64,000 nt of DNA from Mesorhizobium sp. ES1-1 (GCF_020164785.1 NZ_JAIUGX010000007.1:62001-126000); one strand, 5' to 3'; positions 24,906 to 35,421 are shown, counted from the first letter of the stretch. Notes: generated from the letters alone by a model not told the origin. A program made the numbers and translations.

Positions 24906-27572
24906 ATGAGTGGCGTGAACGAGATCCGGTCGACATTCCTCGACTATTTCCGGAAGGAAGGTCACGAGATCGTCGCGTCGAGCCCGCTTGTGCCGCGCAA
25001 CGACCCGACGCTGATGTTCACGAATGCCGGCATGGTGCAGTTCAAGAACGTCTTCACCGGCCTCGAGAAACGTCCCTATTCTCGGGCCTCGACTGCCCAG
25101 AAGAGCGTCCGCGCCGGCGGTAAGCACAATGATCTCGACAATGTAGGCTATACGGCTCGGCACCTGACCTTCTTTGAGATGCTCGGCAATTTCTCCTTCG
25201 GCGACTATTTCAAGGAGCGCGCAATCGAGCTTGCCTGGAACCTGATCACTAGGGAATTCGGTCTGGACAAGGACAAGCTGCTGGTCACCGTCTATCACAC
25301 CGATGACGAGGCGGCCGGCTTCTGGAAGAAGATCGCCGGCTTTTCCGACGACCGCATCATTCGCATCGCGACCTCGGACAATTTCTGGGCGATGGGCGAC
25401 ACCGGTCCCTGCGGGCCGTGCTCCGAGATCTTCATCGACCGGGGCGACCACATCTGGGGTGGCCCTCCCGGCAGTCCTGAAGAGGACGGCGACCGGTTCC
25501 TCGAGTTCTGGAACCTGGTCTTCATGCAGTATGAACAGGTGACGAAGGAGGAGCGGATCGACCTGCCGCGGCCGTCCATCGACACCGGCATGGGCCTTGA
25601 GCGCATGGCTTCCATCCTGCAAGGCGTGGAGAGCGTGTTCGAGACCGATCTGTTCCGGCACCTCGTCGACGCGGCATCGTCCGCGCTGGGACAAGGTCCC
25701 GACAAGGAGACGGTCGCATCCTTTCGCGTCATTGCCGATCACCTGCGGTCGTCTTCCTTCCTGGTGGCCGACGGCGTGCTGCCCTCGAACGAAGGCCGTG
25801 GCTACGTGTTGCGCCGCATCATGCGCCGTGCCATGCGCCACGCGCAGCTGCTCGGGGCCCGGGAGCCGCTGATGTGGAAGCTGGTGCCGGCGCTGGTGCG
25901 CGAGATGGGGCAGGCCTATCCGGGGCTGGTGCGCGGCGAACAGCTGATCACCGAGACGCTCAAGCTGGAGGAGACACGCTTCCGCAAGACGCTGGTGCGC
26001 GGTCTCGGCCTGCTCTCGGAGGCGACGGAAACTCTACATGCGGGCGACATGCTGGATGGCGAGACGGCGTTCAAGCTCTACGACACCTACGGCTTCCCGC
26101 TCGATCTGACGCAGGACGCGCTGCGCCAGCGCGACATCTCCGTCAATCTTGCCGGCTTCAATGAGGCGATGGAGCGCCAGAGAACGGAAGCGCGCGCTCA
26201 TTGGGCGGGCTCTGGCGACGCAGCCACCGAGACAATCTGGTTTGCGGTGCGCGAGAAGGTCGGCGCAACCGAATTTCTCGGCTACGAAACCGAGCAGGCT
26301 GAGGGCCTGATCCAGACGCTGGTCAAGGACGGCAAGAGCGTCGACAGCGCCGGCGAGGGCGATGCCGTGGTGATCGTCGTCAACCAGACGCCTTTTTATG
26401 CCGAGTCCGGCGGCCAGATGGGTGATACCGGCATCATCTCCGGCGAAGGGTTTTCGATCGAAATTAAGGATACGCAGAAGAAGGCCGACGGGCTGTTCGT
26501 CCACATCGGCAAGGTGGCGAGCGGCACGGTAAAGGTGGGCACGGCTGTCGAATTGAAGGTCGACCACGGGCGCCGGTCCAGGCTGCGCGCCAACCATTCG
26601 GCGACACATCTGATCCATGAGGCGTTGCGCGAGGTACTTGGCACCCATGTCGCGCAGAAGGGCTCCCTGGTGGCCCCGGAGCGCCTTCGCTTCGACATCT
26701 CGCACAACAAGCCGATCTCTTCCGAGGACCTCGAAGAGGTCGAGCGCATGGCCAATGAGATCGTCGTCCAGAACAGCCCGGTGAATACGCGCTTGATGTC
26801 GGTCGACGATGCCATCGCCGAGGGCGCGATGGCGCTGTTCGGCGAGAAGTATGGCGACGAGGTGCGCGTCGTGTCGATGGGCACCGGCCTGCAGGGCGCC
26901 AAGGCCAACCGGCCTTATTCCGTCGAGCTCTGCGGCGGGACGCATGTCAAGGCGACCGGCGATATCGGCCTGGTGCGCGTCGTCTCGGACAGCGCGGTCG
27001 CCGCCGGCGTGCGTCGCATCGAGGCGCTGACCGGCGAAGCCGCACGCAAATATCTCGATGAGCAGGACAGGCGGCTGAAGGCGGCGGCGGCCGTGCTGAA
27101 GATCTCGCCCGCCGACGTGCCGGCGCGGGTCGAGGCTCTGCTGGAAGAACGCAAGAAGCTCGAAAAGGACCTGAGCGAAGCGCGCAAGAAACTGGCGCTC
27201 GGTGGCGCCGCCGCCGCTGGCACCTCCTCGGAGAACGAGACGGTCGCCGGCGTCGGCTTCCTCGGCAAGGCGGTCTCCGGCGTCTCGCCGAAGGATCTGA
27301 AGCCGCTCGCCGATGCCGGCAAGACCTCGCTTGGCTCCGGGGTCGTCGTTTTCGTCGGCGCCGGCGAGGACAACAAGGCAAGCGTCGTGGTCGGCGTCAC
27401 CGAAGATCTCGTTGGGCGCTTCAGCGCCGTCGACTTGGTGCGCGTCGCCTCCGCCGCGTTGGGCGGGCAGGGCGGTGGCGGGCGGCCTGATATGGCCCAG
27501 GCCGGCGGTCCCGATGCATCTAAGGCCAATGATGCGATTGCGGCGGTCAAGGCGGCACTCGAAGCCGCCTGA
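24906..27572 (+). CDS. alaS: Alanyl-tRNA synthetase
   Basis: An 888-residue class II synthetase that charges tRNA-Ala and edits mischarged Ser and Gly. The N-terminal catalytic domain has [11 protein letters not shown] and the class II motif 2 region with [19 protein letters not shown]. The editing domain keeps its zinc site: HSATH at 564-568 and C676 in [13 protein letters not shown]. The C-terminal DHHA1 domain ends in a glycine-rich [16 protein letters not shown] tract, typical of AlaRS. The order recA-alaS is common across bacteria. ATG 24906 follows AAAAGGCAGCATTC. The next gene begins ten bases after the stop. Confidence 0.99.
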   Translation: MSGVNEIRSTFLDYFRKEGHEIVASSPLVPRNDPTLMFTNAGMVQFKNVFTGLEKRPYSRASTAQKSVRAGGKHNDLDNVGYTARHLTFFEMLGNFSFGDYFKERAIELAWNLITREFGLDKDKLLVTVYHTDDEAAGFWKKIAGFSDDRIIRIATSDNFWAMGDTGPCGPCSEIFIDRGDHIWGGPPGSPEEDGDRFLEFWNLVFMQYEQVTKEERIDLPRPSIDTGMGLERMASILQGVESVFETDLFRHLVDAASSALGQGPDKETVASFRVIADHLRSSSFLVADGVLPSNEGRGYVLRRIMRRAMRHAQLLGAREPLMWKLVPALVREMGQAYPGLVRGEQLITETLKLEETRFRKTLVRGLGLLSEATETLHAGDMLDGETAFKLYDTYGFPLDLTQDALRQRDISVNLAGFNEAMERQRTEARAHWAGSGDAATETIWFAVREKVGATEFLGYETEQAEGLIQTLVKDGKSVDSAGEGDAVVIVVNQTPFYAESGGQMGDTGIISGEGFSIEIKDTQKKADGLFVHIGKVASGTVKVGTAVELKVDHGRRSRLRANHSATHLIHEALREVLGTHVAQKGSLVAPERLRFDISHNKPISSEDLEEVERMANEIVVQNSPVNTRLMSVDDAIAEGAMALFGEKYGDEVRVVSMGTGLQGAKANRPYSVELCGGTHVKATGDIGLVRVVSDSAVAAGVRRIEALTGEAARKYLDEQDRRLKAAAAVLKISPADVPARVEALLEERKKLEKDLSEARKKLALGGAAAAGTSSENETVAGVGFLGKAVSGVSPKDLKPLADAGKTSLGSGVVVFVGAGEDNKASVVVGVTEDLVGRFSAVDLVRVASAALGGQGGGGRPDMAQAGGPDASKANDAIAAVKAALEAA

Positions 27573-27581
27573 AAGCATGAC

Positions 27582-28877
27582 ATGAATGTTCTTGTCCTCG
27601 GTGGCTATGGTTTGATCGGGGACGCTGTCGTCGAACGTCTGCTTCGAGACGGTCATCATGTGGCCGGCCTTGGCCGCAATATCAGGGATGCCGGGCGGCG
27701 TCGGCCGGCGGTTCGCTGGATCGCGGCGGACATGTCGAAACTGCTCGCCACCGAAGACTGGCTGCCCGTGCTTGCGGGGATGGACGCGGTCGTCAATGCG
27801 GCAGGCGCCTTGCAGGACGGACCGCGTGACAGCCTCGACGCGATCCATCGCGGTTCGTTGGCAGCGCTGCTCGCGGCTTGTGAGCAGGCCGGTGTGTACC
27901 GCTTTGTGCAGATCTCGGCGGTCGGCGCCGATCTTGGCTCACTGGATCCCTTCTTCAGCACAAAGGCGCAAGGCGACATGGCCGTCACAAGCTCGTCGCT
28001 GGAGTGGACGATCCTGCGGCCGGGCCTGGTGATCGCGCCGGCCGCTTATGGCGGAACCGCACTTTTGCGGGCCCTCGCTGCCTTTCCGTTTTTTGTCCCC
28101 GCCGTCATGGCGCGCCAGCCGATCCAGACCGTGGCGGTGACGGACGTCGCCGAGGCGGTCTCGCGCGCGGTTGCCGGATCTCTACCGCCGCGCCTGGCGA
28201 TCGATCTCGTTGAAACCGAGGCTCGATCGCTGGCTGATGTTCTCGCATCCTTCCGGGCATGGCTTGGCCTTCCGCCGGCCCGCATCGTGGCGATGCCGGC
28301 CATCGCCGGCACGCTTGCCGCCGTGATCGCCGACGGTCTAGGCGTGCTTGGCTGGCGATCGCCTTTGCGCAGCGCAGCCCTGGTCGCGCTGCAGCGCGGC
28401 GTAACCGGGGACGCCGGACCCTGGAGCGATGTGAGCGGCCACCCGCTTCAGCCTCTGGAAGCGACGCTGGCTGCCATGCCTGCCCACGTTCAGGAGCGAT
28501 GGTTCGCCCGCCTATGGCTGCTGAAACCGGTCGTGTTCGGCGTGCTCTCCCTGTTCTGGCTGGTCTCCGGCATCATCGGCCTTGTCAGACAGGATACTGC
28601 GGCTGACATTCTGATCTCTCATGGCATATCGCCGGCCTTCGCGCTCATACTGGTCATTGCCGGAAGCATTGCGGACATCGTTGTTGGAGCCGCTGTTCTG
28701 GTGCGGTCCTACGCGCGTCTTGCCCTGGCTGGAATGATTGCAATCACCTTGGCCTATATCGGCGCCGCTACCGCATTTGCGCCCGATCTATGGGTCGATC
28801 CCCTTGGCGCAATGGTCAAGGCGATACCCGCGCTTTGCCTTGTCCTGGTGGCCCTGGCGATTCTGGACGAGCGATGA
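27582..28877 (+). CDS. SDR-family NAD(P)-binding protein fused to a DoxX-like membrane domain
   Basis: A 431-residue protein in two parts. Residues 1 to about 230 form an atypical SDR/NmrA-like Rossmann domain: VLVLGGYGLIGDAVVERLL is the dinucleotide-binding motif, and TILRPGLVIAP matches the family. The last third (about 310-431) has four hydrophobic segments resembling DoxX-like proteins (WLLKPVVFGVLSLFWLVSGI and following). Such SDR-DoxX fusions are known in proteobacteria without a settled function; a redox role at the membrane is plausible. It starts ten bases after alaS and overlaps the next gene (ATGA), so it probably shares the alaS transcript. Confidence 0.82.
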   Translation: MNVLVLGGYGLIGDAVVERLLRDGHHVAGLGRNIRDAGRRRPAVRWIAADMSKLLATEDWLPVLAGMDAVVNAAGALQDGPRDSLDAIHRGSLAALLAACEQAGVYRFVQISAVGADLGSLDPFFSTKAQGDMAVTSSSLEWTILRPGLVIAPAAYGGTALLRALAAFPFFVPAVMARQPIQTVAVTDVAEAVSRAVAGSLPPRLAIDLVETEARSLADVLASFRAWLGLPPARIVAMPAIAGTLAAVIADGLGVLGWRSPLRSAALVALQRGVTGDAGPWSDVSGHPLQPLEATLAAMPAHVQERWFARLWLLKPVVFGVLSLFWLVSGIIGLVRQDTAADILISHGISPAFALILVIAGSIADIVVGAAVLVRSYARLALAGMIAITLAYIGAATAFAPDLWVDPLGAMVKAIPALCLVLVALAILDER

Positions 28878-29353
28878 GCATTTGGGCCGACACTTTGCGC
28901 TGGCTGCACATCATCGGCGCCGCGGTTCTATTCGGCACCGGCGCCGGCATCGCCTTCTTCATGCTCATGGCGCAACGCAGCGGCCGCGCCGACATCGTCG
29001 CTCATGTCGCGGGAACGGTCGTCGTCGCCGACACCATTTTTACGGCCACCGCCGTCATCATGCAGCCAATCACCGGCGTGCTGCTGGCGCGGGCCATAGG
29101 CTGGCCGCTGTCCGAAGGCTGGATTATCCTGTCCCTCCTGCTCTATGTCGTCACCGGCCTGTTTTGGCTGCCGGTGGTCTGGATACAGATTCGCATCCGC
29201 AACCTGGCCCGGCAGGCGGCCATCGACAATCGCCCACTGCCGCCTGAGGAAAAGCGTCTGTTCCGCATCTGGTTTGTGTTTGGCTTTCCGGCTTTTGCCG
29301 CCGTGCTTGCCATTCTGTGGCTGATGGTCACCAGGCCGGAGATAGTGTTCTAG
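28874..29353 (+). CDS. DUF2269 family integral membrane protein
   Basis: A 159-residue protein with four hydrophobic segments. The N-terminus WLHIIGAAVLFGTGAGIAFF is the DUF2269 signature. Function is unknown; a conserved His in the first helix (WLHIIGA) hints at heme or quinone contact, as in cytochrome-like four-helix proteins, but this is speculation. The start ATG overlaps the stop of the SDR-DoxX gene (ATGA). Pairing with that protein is common, so the two may act together in the membrane. Confidence 0.85.
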   Translation: MSIWADTLRWLHIIGAAVLFGTGAGIAFFMLMAQRSGRADIVAHVAGTVVVADTIFTATAVIMQPITGVLLARAIGWPLSEGWIILSLLLYVVTGLFWLPVVWIQIRIRNLARQAAIDNRPLPPEEKRLFRIWFVFGFPAFAAVLAILWLMVTRPEIVF

Positions 29354-29413
29354 CCCTGGGCCTTTGGCTCGTCCGGCGCGCCGCTCAACCGGCTGTTTCG
29401 GACGTGTCAAAGC

Positions 29414-29485
29414 TCACTCCAGCGCCATCCGCGCAATGCGCACATAGACGCTGTGGTCCGCGCCGTAGAAGATCGGCTTGATCAT
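29414..29485 (-). pseudogene. Remnant of a glutathione S-transferase gene (N-terminal 23 codons)
   Basis: The minus strand reads MIKPIFYGADHSVYVRIARM-ALE and then TGA. This is the typical first beta-alpha unit of a thioredoxin-fold GST, but full-length enzymes have some 200 residues. Beyond the stop, the sequence toward 29354 does not continue a GST in any frame that I can follow. The fragment lies between the end of the DUF2269 gene and the icd terminator. It is best explained as a decayed or truncated gene rather than a functional peptide. Confidence 0.6.
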
Positions 29486-29510
29486 CGGTAGGCCTTCTGG
29501 CGCCTGGCCC

Positions 29511-29539
29511 AAAAAGCGAAGGCTCTTTCGGAGCCTTCG
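29511..29539 (-). terminator. Rho-independent terminator after icd
   Basis: CGAAGGCTC (29517-29525) and GAGCCTTCG (29531-29539) form a nine-pair stem with a five-base loop. On the minus strand it is followed by GCTTTTTGG. It lies 15 bases after the icd stop. Confidence 0.85.
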
Positions 29540-29553
29540 TGCAATGCTGGCTC

Positions 29554-30765
29554 TTACGCCATCGCCTTCTGCAAATTCTCGTCGATCTTGTCGAGGAAGC
29601 CGGTGGTCGAGAGCCAGGGCTGGTCCGGGCCGATCAACAGCGACAAATCCTTGGTCATGAAGCCCGATTCGACCGTCTGGATGCACACTCTTTCCAGCGT
29701 CTCGGCAAAGCGTTTCAGCTCGGCATTGTCGTCGAGCTTGGCGCGGTGTGCGAGGCCGCGCGTCCAGGCGAAGATCGAGGCGATCGAATTGGTCGAGGTT
29801 TCCTCGCCCTTCTGGTGCTGGCGATAGTGGCGGGTGACGGTGCCATGCGCGGCTTCGGCTTCGACCGTCTTGCCATCCGGCGTCATCAGGACAGATGTCA
29901 TCAGGCCGAGCGAGCCGAAACCCTGTGCCACCGTGTCGGACTGGACGTCGCCATCATAATTCTTGCAGGCCCAGACATAGCCGCCCGACCATTTCAGGCT
30001 CGACGCCACCATATCGTCGATCAGGCGGTGCTCGTACCACAGCTTCCGCGCCTTGAACTCTGCTTCGAACTCGGCCTCGTAGACCTCCTGGAAAATGTCC
30101 TTGAAGCGGCCGTCATAGGCCTTGAGAATGGTGTTCTTGGTCGACAGGTAGACCGGATAATTGCGCAGCAGGCCATAATTCAGTGAGGCGCGGGCGAATT
30201 CGCGGATAGACTCGTCGAGATTGTACATGGCCATGGCGACGCCGGAGCCGGGCGCGTCGAATACGTCATGCTCGATCACCTGGCCGTCCTCGCCTACGAA
30301 CTTGATCGTCAGCTTGCCCTTGCCGGGGAAGCGGAAATCGGTGGCGCGGTATTGGTCGCCGAAGGCGTGACGACCGACGATGATCGGCTTGGTCCAGCCG
30401 GGGACCAGGCGTGGCACGTTCTTCATGATGATCGGTTCGCGGAAGATGGTGCCGCCGAGGATGTTGCGGATGGTGCCGTTCGGCGACTTCCACATTTTCT
30501 TCAGCTTGAACTCCTCGACGCGCTGCTCGTCGGGGGTGATGGTCGCGCATTTCACGCCGACGCCGTATTTCTTGATCGCGTTTGCCGAATCGATCGTCAC
30601 CTGGTCGTTGGTTGCGTCGCGGTGTTCGATGCCGAGATCGTAATATTCAAGCTTGAGGTCGAGATAAGGGTGGATGAGCTTGTCCTTGATGAACTGCCAG
30701 ATGATGCGGGTCATCTCGTCGCCGTCGAGTTCGACGACCGGGTTCGCCACCTTGATCTTCGCCAT
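29554..30765 (-). CDS. icd: NADP-dependent isocitrate dehydrogenase (eukaryotic-type homodimeric)
   Basis: A 403-residue enzyme of the TCA cycle, converting isocitrate to 2-oxoglutarate with NADPH formation. The N-terminus [20 protein letters not shown] and the block [20 protein letters not shown] are those of the type II subfamily shared by alphaproteobacteria and eukaryotes. The NADP-binding region [18 protein letters not shown] is intact. ATG 30765 is the conserved start; the frame is open upstream but unlike the family. A terminator follows. About 200 bases separate it from the divergent trmJ. Confidence 0.97.
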   Translation of the reverse strand: MAKIKVANPVVELDGDEMTRIIWQFIKDKLIHPYLDLKLEYYDLGIEHRDATNDQVTIDSANAIKKYGVGVKCATITPDEQRVEEFKLKKMWKSPNGTIRNILGGTIFREPIIMKNVPRLVPGWTKPIIVGRHAFGDQYRATDFRFPGKGKLTIKFVGEDGQVIEHDVFDAPGSGVAMAMYNLDESIREFARASLNYGLLRNYPVYLSTKNTILKAYDGRFKDIFQEVYEAEFEAEFKARKLWYEHRLIDDMVASSLKWSGGYVWACKNYDGDVQSDTVAQGFGSLGLMTSVLMTPDGKTVEAEAAHGTVTRHYRQHQKGEETSTNSIASIFAWTRGLAHRAKLDDNAELKRFAETLERVCIQTVESGFMTKDLSLLIGPDQPWLSTTGFLDKIDENLQKAMA

Positions 30766-30975
30766 GAAAGAATGCCTCGTTGCTGGGATTGGGACGGCCT
30801 CGCCCGCTTGGCGTTGGGCCGGAGATGCCGCTCGTATATCAAAGCGCTTTTGACCGCGCAAACGGCGATCGGTCTGGAATATGAAGCCATTGTCGACATT
30901 TGCGAATGCTTCATTTTCACGGCCGAATATGGCAGGGGACGCTGAAATGCCGCAAACAGCAGTTCATTGACGATC

Positions 30976-31893
30976 ATGCCAGCCACCGAAGACATTTCTC
31001 AACACTCCGCCGTAGGCCCGGCCATCATCCTCGTCGAGCCTCAGCTTGGGGAGAACATCGGCATGGTGGCTCGCGCCATGGCCAATTTCGGCTTGGCCGA
31101 GCTGCGCCTGGTCAACCCGCGCGATGGCTGGCCGAGCGAGAAGGCTCGCGCGGCTGCCAGTCGGGCCGATCACGTCATCGATGCCGTGAAGGTGTTCGAC
31201 GACCTTGGCTCGGCACTTGCCGATTTGAACTTCGTCTTCGCCACGACGGCCAGGCAACGCGATGGGTTCAAGTCCGTGCGTGGACCGGTGGAAGCCGGCA
31301 GGATGCTGCGGGCTCGCCACGATATGGGGCAGCGCACAGGCATCCTGTTCGGCCGCGAGCGCTTCGGTCTCTACAATGACGAGGTCGGCCTTGCCGACGA
31401 GATCGTCACCTTTCCCGTCGATCCCGACTTCTCCTCGCTCAACATCGCCCAGGCCGCGCTGCTGATGTCCTATGAATGGATGAAGTCGGGCCTCCAGGAC
31501 GAGACGAAGACCAACTTCACCGGTCCGGAGATGAAGCCGGCCAGCAAGGAAGAATTGCATGGCCTGTTCGCCTATCTGGAGGGCGCGCTCGAAGCGCGCG
31601 GCTATTTCCGGCCCGCGCCCAAGAAGCCGAAGATGGTGGACAATCTGCGCGCCGTTCTGACGCGCGCCGGCTTCGCCGAGCCGGAACTCAAAGTGCTGCG
31701 CGGCATCATCTCGTCGCTCGACAGGTTCTCGCCCGCCATGCCGCGTGGCGACGGTTCGCCGGGCGACGATCCACGGCGTTTGCCGGCGGCCGCCGCACGC
31801 GCGCGTAAGGCCGAGGCGGCTTCTCGGACGCACGGGGCCACAAGCGACGATGAGGATATGCCGCTCGGCGGCAAGGGGACCGATAATGGCTGA
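30976..31893 (+). CDS. trmJ: SPOUT tRNA/rRNA methyltransferase, TrmJ family
   Basis: A 305-residue SPOUT-class methyltransferase with the trefoil-knot motifs [20 protein letters not shown] near the start, [16 protein letters not shown] in the middle and [14 protein letters not shown] at the knot. TrmJ makes the 2'-O-methyl group at position 32 of several tRNAs. A C-terminal extension (about 190-305) is typical of the alphaproteobacterial form and ends in a charged tail. ATG 30976 is preferred; a TTG at 30967 would add three residues. It overlaps murI by eight bases. Confidence 0.9.
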   Translation: MPATEDISQHSAVGPAIILVEPQLGENIGMVARAMANFGLAELRLVNPRDGWPSEKARAAASRADHVIDAVKVFDDLGSALADLNFVFATTARQRDGFKSVRGPVEAGRMLRARHDMGQRTGILFGRERFGLYNDEVGLADEIVTFPVDPDFSSLNIAQAALLMSYEWMKSGLQDETKTNFTGPEMKPASKEELHGLFAYLEGALEARGYFRPAPKKPKMVDNLRAVLTRAGFAEPELKVLRGIISSLDRFSPAMPRGDGSPGDDPRRLPAAAARARKAEAASRTHGATSDDEDMPLGGKGTDNG

Positions 31894-32674
31894 GCGGCCG
31901 ATCCTGATGTTCGATTCCGGCATTGGCGGCCTCACCGTGCTGCGCGAAGCGCGGGTGCTGATGCCTGACCGTCGCTTTGTCTATGTGGCCGACGATGCGG
32001 CGTTTCCCTATGGCGCCTGGGAAGAACCGGCGCTCAACGCGCATATCCTTGGCCTGTTCGGTGAGTTGCTGGACAGGTTCCAGCCGGAGATTTCGGTCAT
32101 TCCCTGCAATACGGCGTCGACACTTGTGATCGACGCATTGCGCGATAAATTTCCGGGCCACCCCTTTGTCGGCACCGTGCCGGCCATCAAGCCCGCCGCC
32201 GAGCGCACACGCTCCGGGCTCGTATCGGTGCTGGCGACGCCTGGCACGGTCAAACGCCAGTATACGCGCGACCTGATCGGCAAATGGGCGCAGAAATGCC
32301 ACGTGCGGCTCGTCGGTTCGGACCGCCTGGCGCCGCTGGCTGAAATCTACATGCGGGAGGGGTTCATCGACGAGGAGATCGTGCGTGAAGAAATCGCGCC
32401 TTGCTTCGTCGAGATGGATGGTGCGCGCACCGACATCGTCGTGCTCGGCTGTACCCACTATCCCTTCCTGGCCAACCGCATGCGCAAGACCGCGCCGTGG
32501 CCCGTGGATTGGATCGACCCGGCGGAAGCGATTGCGCGGCGCGCCATGTCGCTGTTGGCGCCCGTCGACGGCCCGTTGCCGATGGGCGAGCCCGACATTG
32601 CCGTCTTCACCTCGGGCAAGGTGGACTTCGCCACCAGCCGGCTCATGCAAGGCTTTGGCCTGAGCACCCGTTAG
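31886..32674 (+). CDS. murI: Glutamate racemase
   Basis: A 262-residue glutamate racemase that supplies D-glutamate for peptidoglycan. The two catalytic cysteines are in IPCNTAST (C74) and LGCTHYPFL, and the N-terminal [13 protein letters not shown] provides the first acidic residue. The start ATG lies inside the end of trmJ, after GGGGACCGATA, so translation is coupled. The stop overlaps the stop of the convergent RNB gene (TTAG, 32671-32674). The length is normal. Confidence 0.96.
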   Translation: MAERPILMFDSGIGGLTVLREARVLMPDRRFVYVADDAAFPYGAWEEPALNAHILGLFGELLDRFQPEISVIPCNTASTLVIDALRDKFPGHPFVGTVPAIKPAAERTRSGLVSVLATPGTVKRQYTRDLIGKWAQKCHVRLVGSDRLAPLAEIYMREGFIDEEIVREEIAPCFVEMDGARTDIVVLGCTHYPFLANRMRKTAPWPVDWIDPAEAIARRAMSLLAPVDGPLPMGEPDIAVFTSGKVDFATSRLMQGFGLSTR

Positions 32675-34053
32675 GCCGGTTCGAAGACGATGCTGCGTTG
32701 CTCCGGATCGGCCGAAACGAGCCGGAGCGTCACCCCGTCGCCTTCTGTTGAGCCAGGCGCTTTTACATTCGCAACGATAGGCATGTCGCAAAGCTGGACG
32801 CGGAAACGCTGATCGGCGACATCGGTGACAACCGCCTTGAAGATGTCGCCCTCGCGTCCCTTCAGCATCACCGCCTCGGCAAGATCGATGGCAGCGTGCG
32901 TTATCCTGGAGGCGCGGGCATCTGCACGGCCCATGACCTTCGGCAATCTGGAAAACGCATCGTTCACGGCCGGTGGAACTGGCTGGCCGTTGGCGATCGC
33001 CAGCGCGCAACGCACGACATATCTGTCGGCCAGCCGCCTCAGCGGCGCGGTGGCGTGGGCATAGGTAGCGGCCATGGCCTCGTGCCAGGGGAGGACGCCT
33101 TCCTTGTAAGCTTGGTACGACGCGCCGGTGCCGGCATGGCGTATCTCGAGCATCAGCGCGGCCTGTTGCTTGTTGCCCGCGTCCAAGGTCCGTTGATAGT
33201 CACTCAGACTGGTCGAAGGGGGCCAGGACAGCCCAAGCGCGCGGGCCGCGTTGCGCAGTCTTTGCACCGCCGAGGCATCCGGCGGCGCCATTACGCGGAA
33301 CAACCCAGTCCGGTGTGCTAGCATGGCGTCGGCGATCGCCATGTTGGCGGCCAGCGACAGCGCCGCATTGTCCTTTTCGGACTGCAGCTGCGGTCTGAAA
33401 GCAAGCTGGAATGTGCCATCGGCGAGCCTTTGCACCTCCTGCTCGGGCGGGTCGACGCGGGAAGCGCCGCGGCGCTCCTCGTTGATCGCCATGCGCCGCG
33501 CGATCTCGGCGAAGCCCGTCGGAACGTCGGCGACCCGCACGCTGTCATAGGCGAGCTTGGCGCGGCTGCGGATGACCGCTCGCTCAGCGCCGTCCAGTTT
33601 CACCCCTCCGTTCATGGCGACGCGAATTGTGAAAACGATCGCGGGTCGTGGTCCGTCCGGCAACAAGCTTGCGGCCCGCTCGGCGATCACAGGCGGATAG
33701 AGCCCGGCTCTCCCGTCGGGCAGGTACACCGTCTCACCTCTTGCCCAGGCTTCCAGATCGACGGCGTCGCCGTCCTCGACAAACCAGGCTACGTCGGCAA
33801 TCGCATAGTGCAACAGAAGATCGCTGCCGCTCTCGACGATCGCAAACGCCTGGTCCAGATCGGTTGAACTCGCCGGATCGAGCGTCACGAAGGACACCGC
33901 CGTTCGATCGGCATGCTCGTTGGGGATTCGTTTGGCCGCAGCCTCTGCGGCCTCCATCACGGCTACCGGAAACCCATCGGGCACGTCGAATTCGGCGCGG
34001 ATCTTTGCCAGTCCGTCGGCAAGTGCTCGTGAGGGATCAGACAGTGATTTCAT
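32671..34053 (-). CDS. RNB-domain ribonuclease (RNase II family)
   Basis: A 460-residue 3'-5' exoribonuclease domain protein, shorter than E. coli RNase II (644) because the cold-shock domains are reduced. Catalytic region: [14 protein letters not shown] with D59, D65 and D67 matching D201, D207 and D209 of E. coli RNase II, while the fourth acidic position is Gln (Q68). The same Gln occurs in other short RNB proteins, so it may be a subfamily trait. The second hallmark, [20 protein letters not shown], holds the RNA-gripping arginines. It would degrade RNA in the cytoplasm. The stop overlaps the murI stop, head to head. Confidence 0.88.
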   Translation of the reverse strand: MKSLSDPSRALADGLAKIRAEFDVPDGFPVAVMEAAEAAAKRIPNEHADRTAVSFVTLDPASSTDLDQAFAIVESGSDLLLHYAIADVAWFVEDGDAVDLEAWARGETVYLPDGRAGLYPPVIAERAASLLPDGPRPAIVFTIRVAMNGGVKLDGAERAVIRSRAKLAYDSVRVADVPTGFAEIARRMAINEERRGASRVDPPEQEVQRLADGTFQLAFRPQLQSEKDNAALSLAANMAIADAMLAHRTGLFRVMAPPDASAVQRLRNAARALGLSWPPSTSLSDYQRTLDAGNKQQAALMLEIRHAGTGASYQAYKEGVLPWHEAMAATYAHATAPLRRLADRYVVRCALAIANGQPVPPAVNDAFSRLPKVMGRADARASRITHAAIDLAEAVMLKGREGDIFKAVVTDVADQRFRVQLCDMPIVANVKAPGSTEGDGVTLRLVSADPEQRSIVFEPA

Positions 34054-34124
34054 GCTGCCGTCCTACACTGGCGGTCAGAACGCGGGAAGGTGCCAACCCG
34101 TATCGGACGATCGTATCGCTGGTA

Positions 34125-34156
34125 AGAAAAAGCCCGCGGCGACTACCGCGGGCTTT
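34125..34156 (-). terminator. Rho-independent terminator after the small secreted His/Arg-rich gene
   Basis: AAAGCCCGCGG (34129-34139) pairs perfectly with CCGCGGGCTTT (34146-34156) over a six-base loop. On the minus strand the stem is followed by TTTCTTACC, with a T-run. It lies 26 bases downstream of the 65-codon gene, supporting that gene as real. Confidence 0.85.
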
Positions 34157-34181
34157 GCCGCCCTGTCAGGGCAGGCTTCGA

Positions 34182-34379
34182 TTACCAGCAGCGCCGTACC
34201 TTGTAGCGGACGACGTGCCTGTGGCCGTGCCGCCAGACTACTTTCTTCTTGATCACGACACGGCAAGCATGGTGGTGCCGGTGTCCCTGCCAGTGCCTCG
34301 CCTCGGCCGGCGCAGGAGAAACGGCCATCGTGCCGGCCAAGACCGCTACGCCTGCCAACGAAAGAAAGAACTTCCTCAT
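34182..34379 (-). CDS. Small secreted His/Arg-rich protein
   Basis: A 65-residue protein with a clear signal peptide (MRKFFLSLAGVAVLAGTMAV, cleavage likely after PAPAEA, about residue 26). The mature part of about 39 residues is highly basic and rich in His (HWQGHRHHHACR, WRHGHRHVVRY) with two cysteines. A disulfide or metal binding is possible. No family is recognised; similar tiny basic secreted proteins occur in rhizobia. The dedicated terminator just downstream supports expression. Confidence 0.7.
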   Translation of the reverse strand: MRKFFLSLAGVAVLAGTMAVSPAPAEARHWQGHRHHHACRVVIKKKVVWRHGHRHVVRYKVRRCW

Positions 34380-34749
34380 AATCTGACTCCTCTAGCTCCA
34401 GTCCCTTCCTGGTGCCGTAGGCGCTAAAGCTCCCGCCAAATCCGGCACGCATCAACGCCGAAAACGTGATATGGTTGCGGTTCGCCACGCCATGCGAAAG
34501 CTTGACACCGGTTAGATCTCGGTTTAACCAGCCGCCATCACCGGGCAGCGATGTCCGGTGTTTCTTTTGTATATGCAAGGTCGGTATCAGATTGGTACCC
34601 GTCTTGTTTGAAATGACGTGTCCCGTGGGTTTTCCGCCGCGTTGCGTGGGAAAACCCTGTCAGGTCTCGAAAACGGAGGCCAGAGGAGGGCGCGTTTCCT
34701 TCACCCGCACCATGAGGTTCCGGGTGTGTTTGTTTTGAAAGGGAATGCG
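34380..34749. other. Intergenic region between the small secreted gene and rpsD
   Basis: A 370-base stretch with no convincing gene. It must hold the divergent promoters. The right half contains two stem-loops in the rpsD leader, described separately. Nothing else was recognised. Confidence 0.6.
34627..34726 (+). promoter_or_regulatory. Structured leader of rpsD (two candidate stem-loops)
   Basis: GGGTTTTCC (34627-34635) pairs with GGAAAACCC (34649-34657), a nine-pair stem. CACCCG (34702-34707) pairs with CGGGTG (34721-34726), 24 bases ahead of the rpsD ATG and close to its ribosome binding site. Ribosomal protein S4 controls its own synthesis in several bacteria by binding leader RNA. Whether this leader does so is inference. 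Confidence 0.4.
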
Positions 34750-35367
34750 ATGAGCAAGCGCGAATCCGCGAAGTACAAGATCGACCGTCGTCTCGGCGAA
34801 AACATCTGGGGCCGGCCGAAGTCCCCGGTCAACAAGCGCGAATACGGTCCCGGCCAGCACGGCCAGCGCCGCAAGGGCAAGCTTTCCGATTTCGGTCTGC
34901 AGCTGCGCGCCAAGCAGAAGCTGAAGGGTCACTATGGCGACGTTTCGGAAAAGCAGTTCCGCAAGGTCTATGAAGAGGCCGACCGCCGCAAGGGCGACAC
35001 CTCGGAGAACCTGATCGGCCTGCTCGAGTCGCGTCTGGACGCGGTCGTCTACCGCGCCAAGTTCGTGCCGACCATTTTCGCGGCCCGTCAGTTCGTCAAC
35101 CACGGCCACGTCAACGTCAACGGCAAGCGCGTCAACATCGGCTCGTACCGCTGCAAGCCGGGTGACGTCATCGAAGTACGCGAGAAGTCGAAGCAGCTGG
35201 TCATCGTTTTGGAAGCCGTGGGCCTTGCGGAACGCGACGTGCCCGACTACATCGAAGCCGATCACAACAAGATGGTCGCGACCTTCTCGCGCATCCCCGG
35301 CCTGGCGGACGTTCCGTTCGCGGTGCAGATGGAACCGAACCTGGTCGTCGAATTCTATTCGCGCTGA
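34750..35367 (+). CDS. rpsD: 30S ribosomal protein S4
   Basis: A 205-residue S4, a primary 16S rRNA binder that nucleates assembly of the 30S body. The start [21 protein letters not shown] is alphaproteobacterial in type, and GPGQHGQRR follows. The S4 RNA-binding domain (about 93-155: [20 protein letters not shown] and [16 protein letters not shown]) is intact. ATG 34750 follows AAAGGGAATGCG. The gene stands alone, away from the ribosomal protein clusters, as is usual in Rhizobiales, and is closed by its own terminator. Confidence 0.99.
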   Translation: MSKRESAKYKIDRRLGENIWGRPKSPVNKREYGPGQHGQRRKGKLSDFGLQLRAKQKLKGHYGDVSEKQFRKVYEEADRRKGDTSENLIGLLESRLDAVVYRAKFVPTIFAARQFVNHGHVNVNGKRVNIGSYRCKPGDVIEVREKSKQLVIVLEAVGLAERDVPDYIEADHNKMVATFSRIPGLADVPFAVQMEPNLVVEFYSR

Positions 35368-35392
35368 TCTGCTTCTCTCCGACACATCATCG

Positions 35393-35421
35393 AAGGCCGC
35401 CCGTCGAGGCGGCCTTTTCTT
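35393..35421 (+). terminator. Rho-independent terminator after rpsD
   Basis: AAGGCCGCC (35393-35401) and GGCGGCCTT (35408-35416) form a nine-pair stem with a six-base loop, followed by TTCTTTG. It is 25 bases after the rpsD stop. Confidence 0.88.

Noticed and set aside
26034..27848. A 604-codon open frame on the minus strand across alaS
   Set aside because: It is antisense to alaS, with no protein-like motifs.
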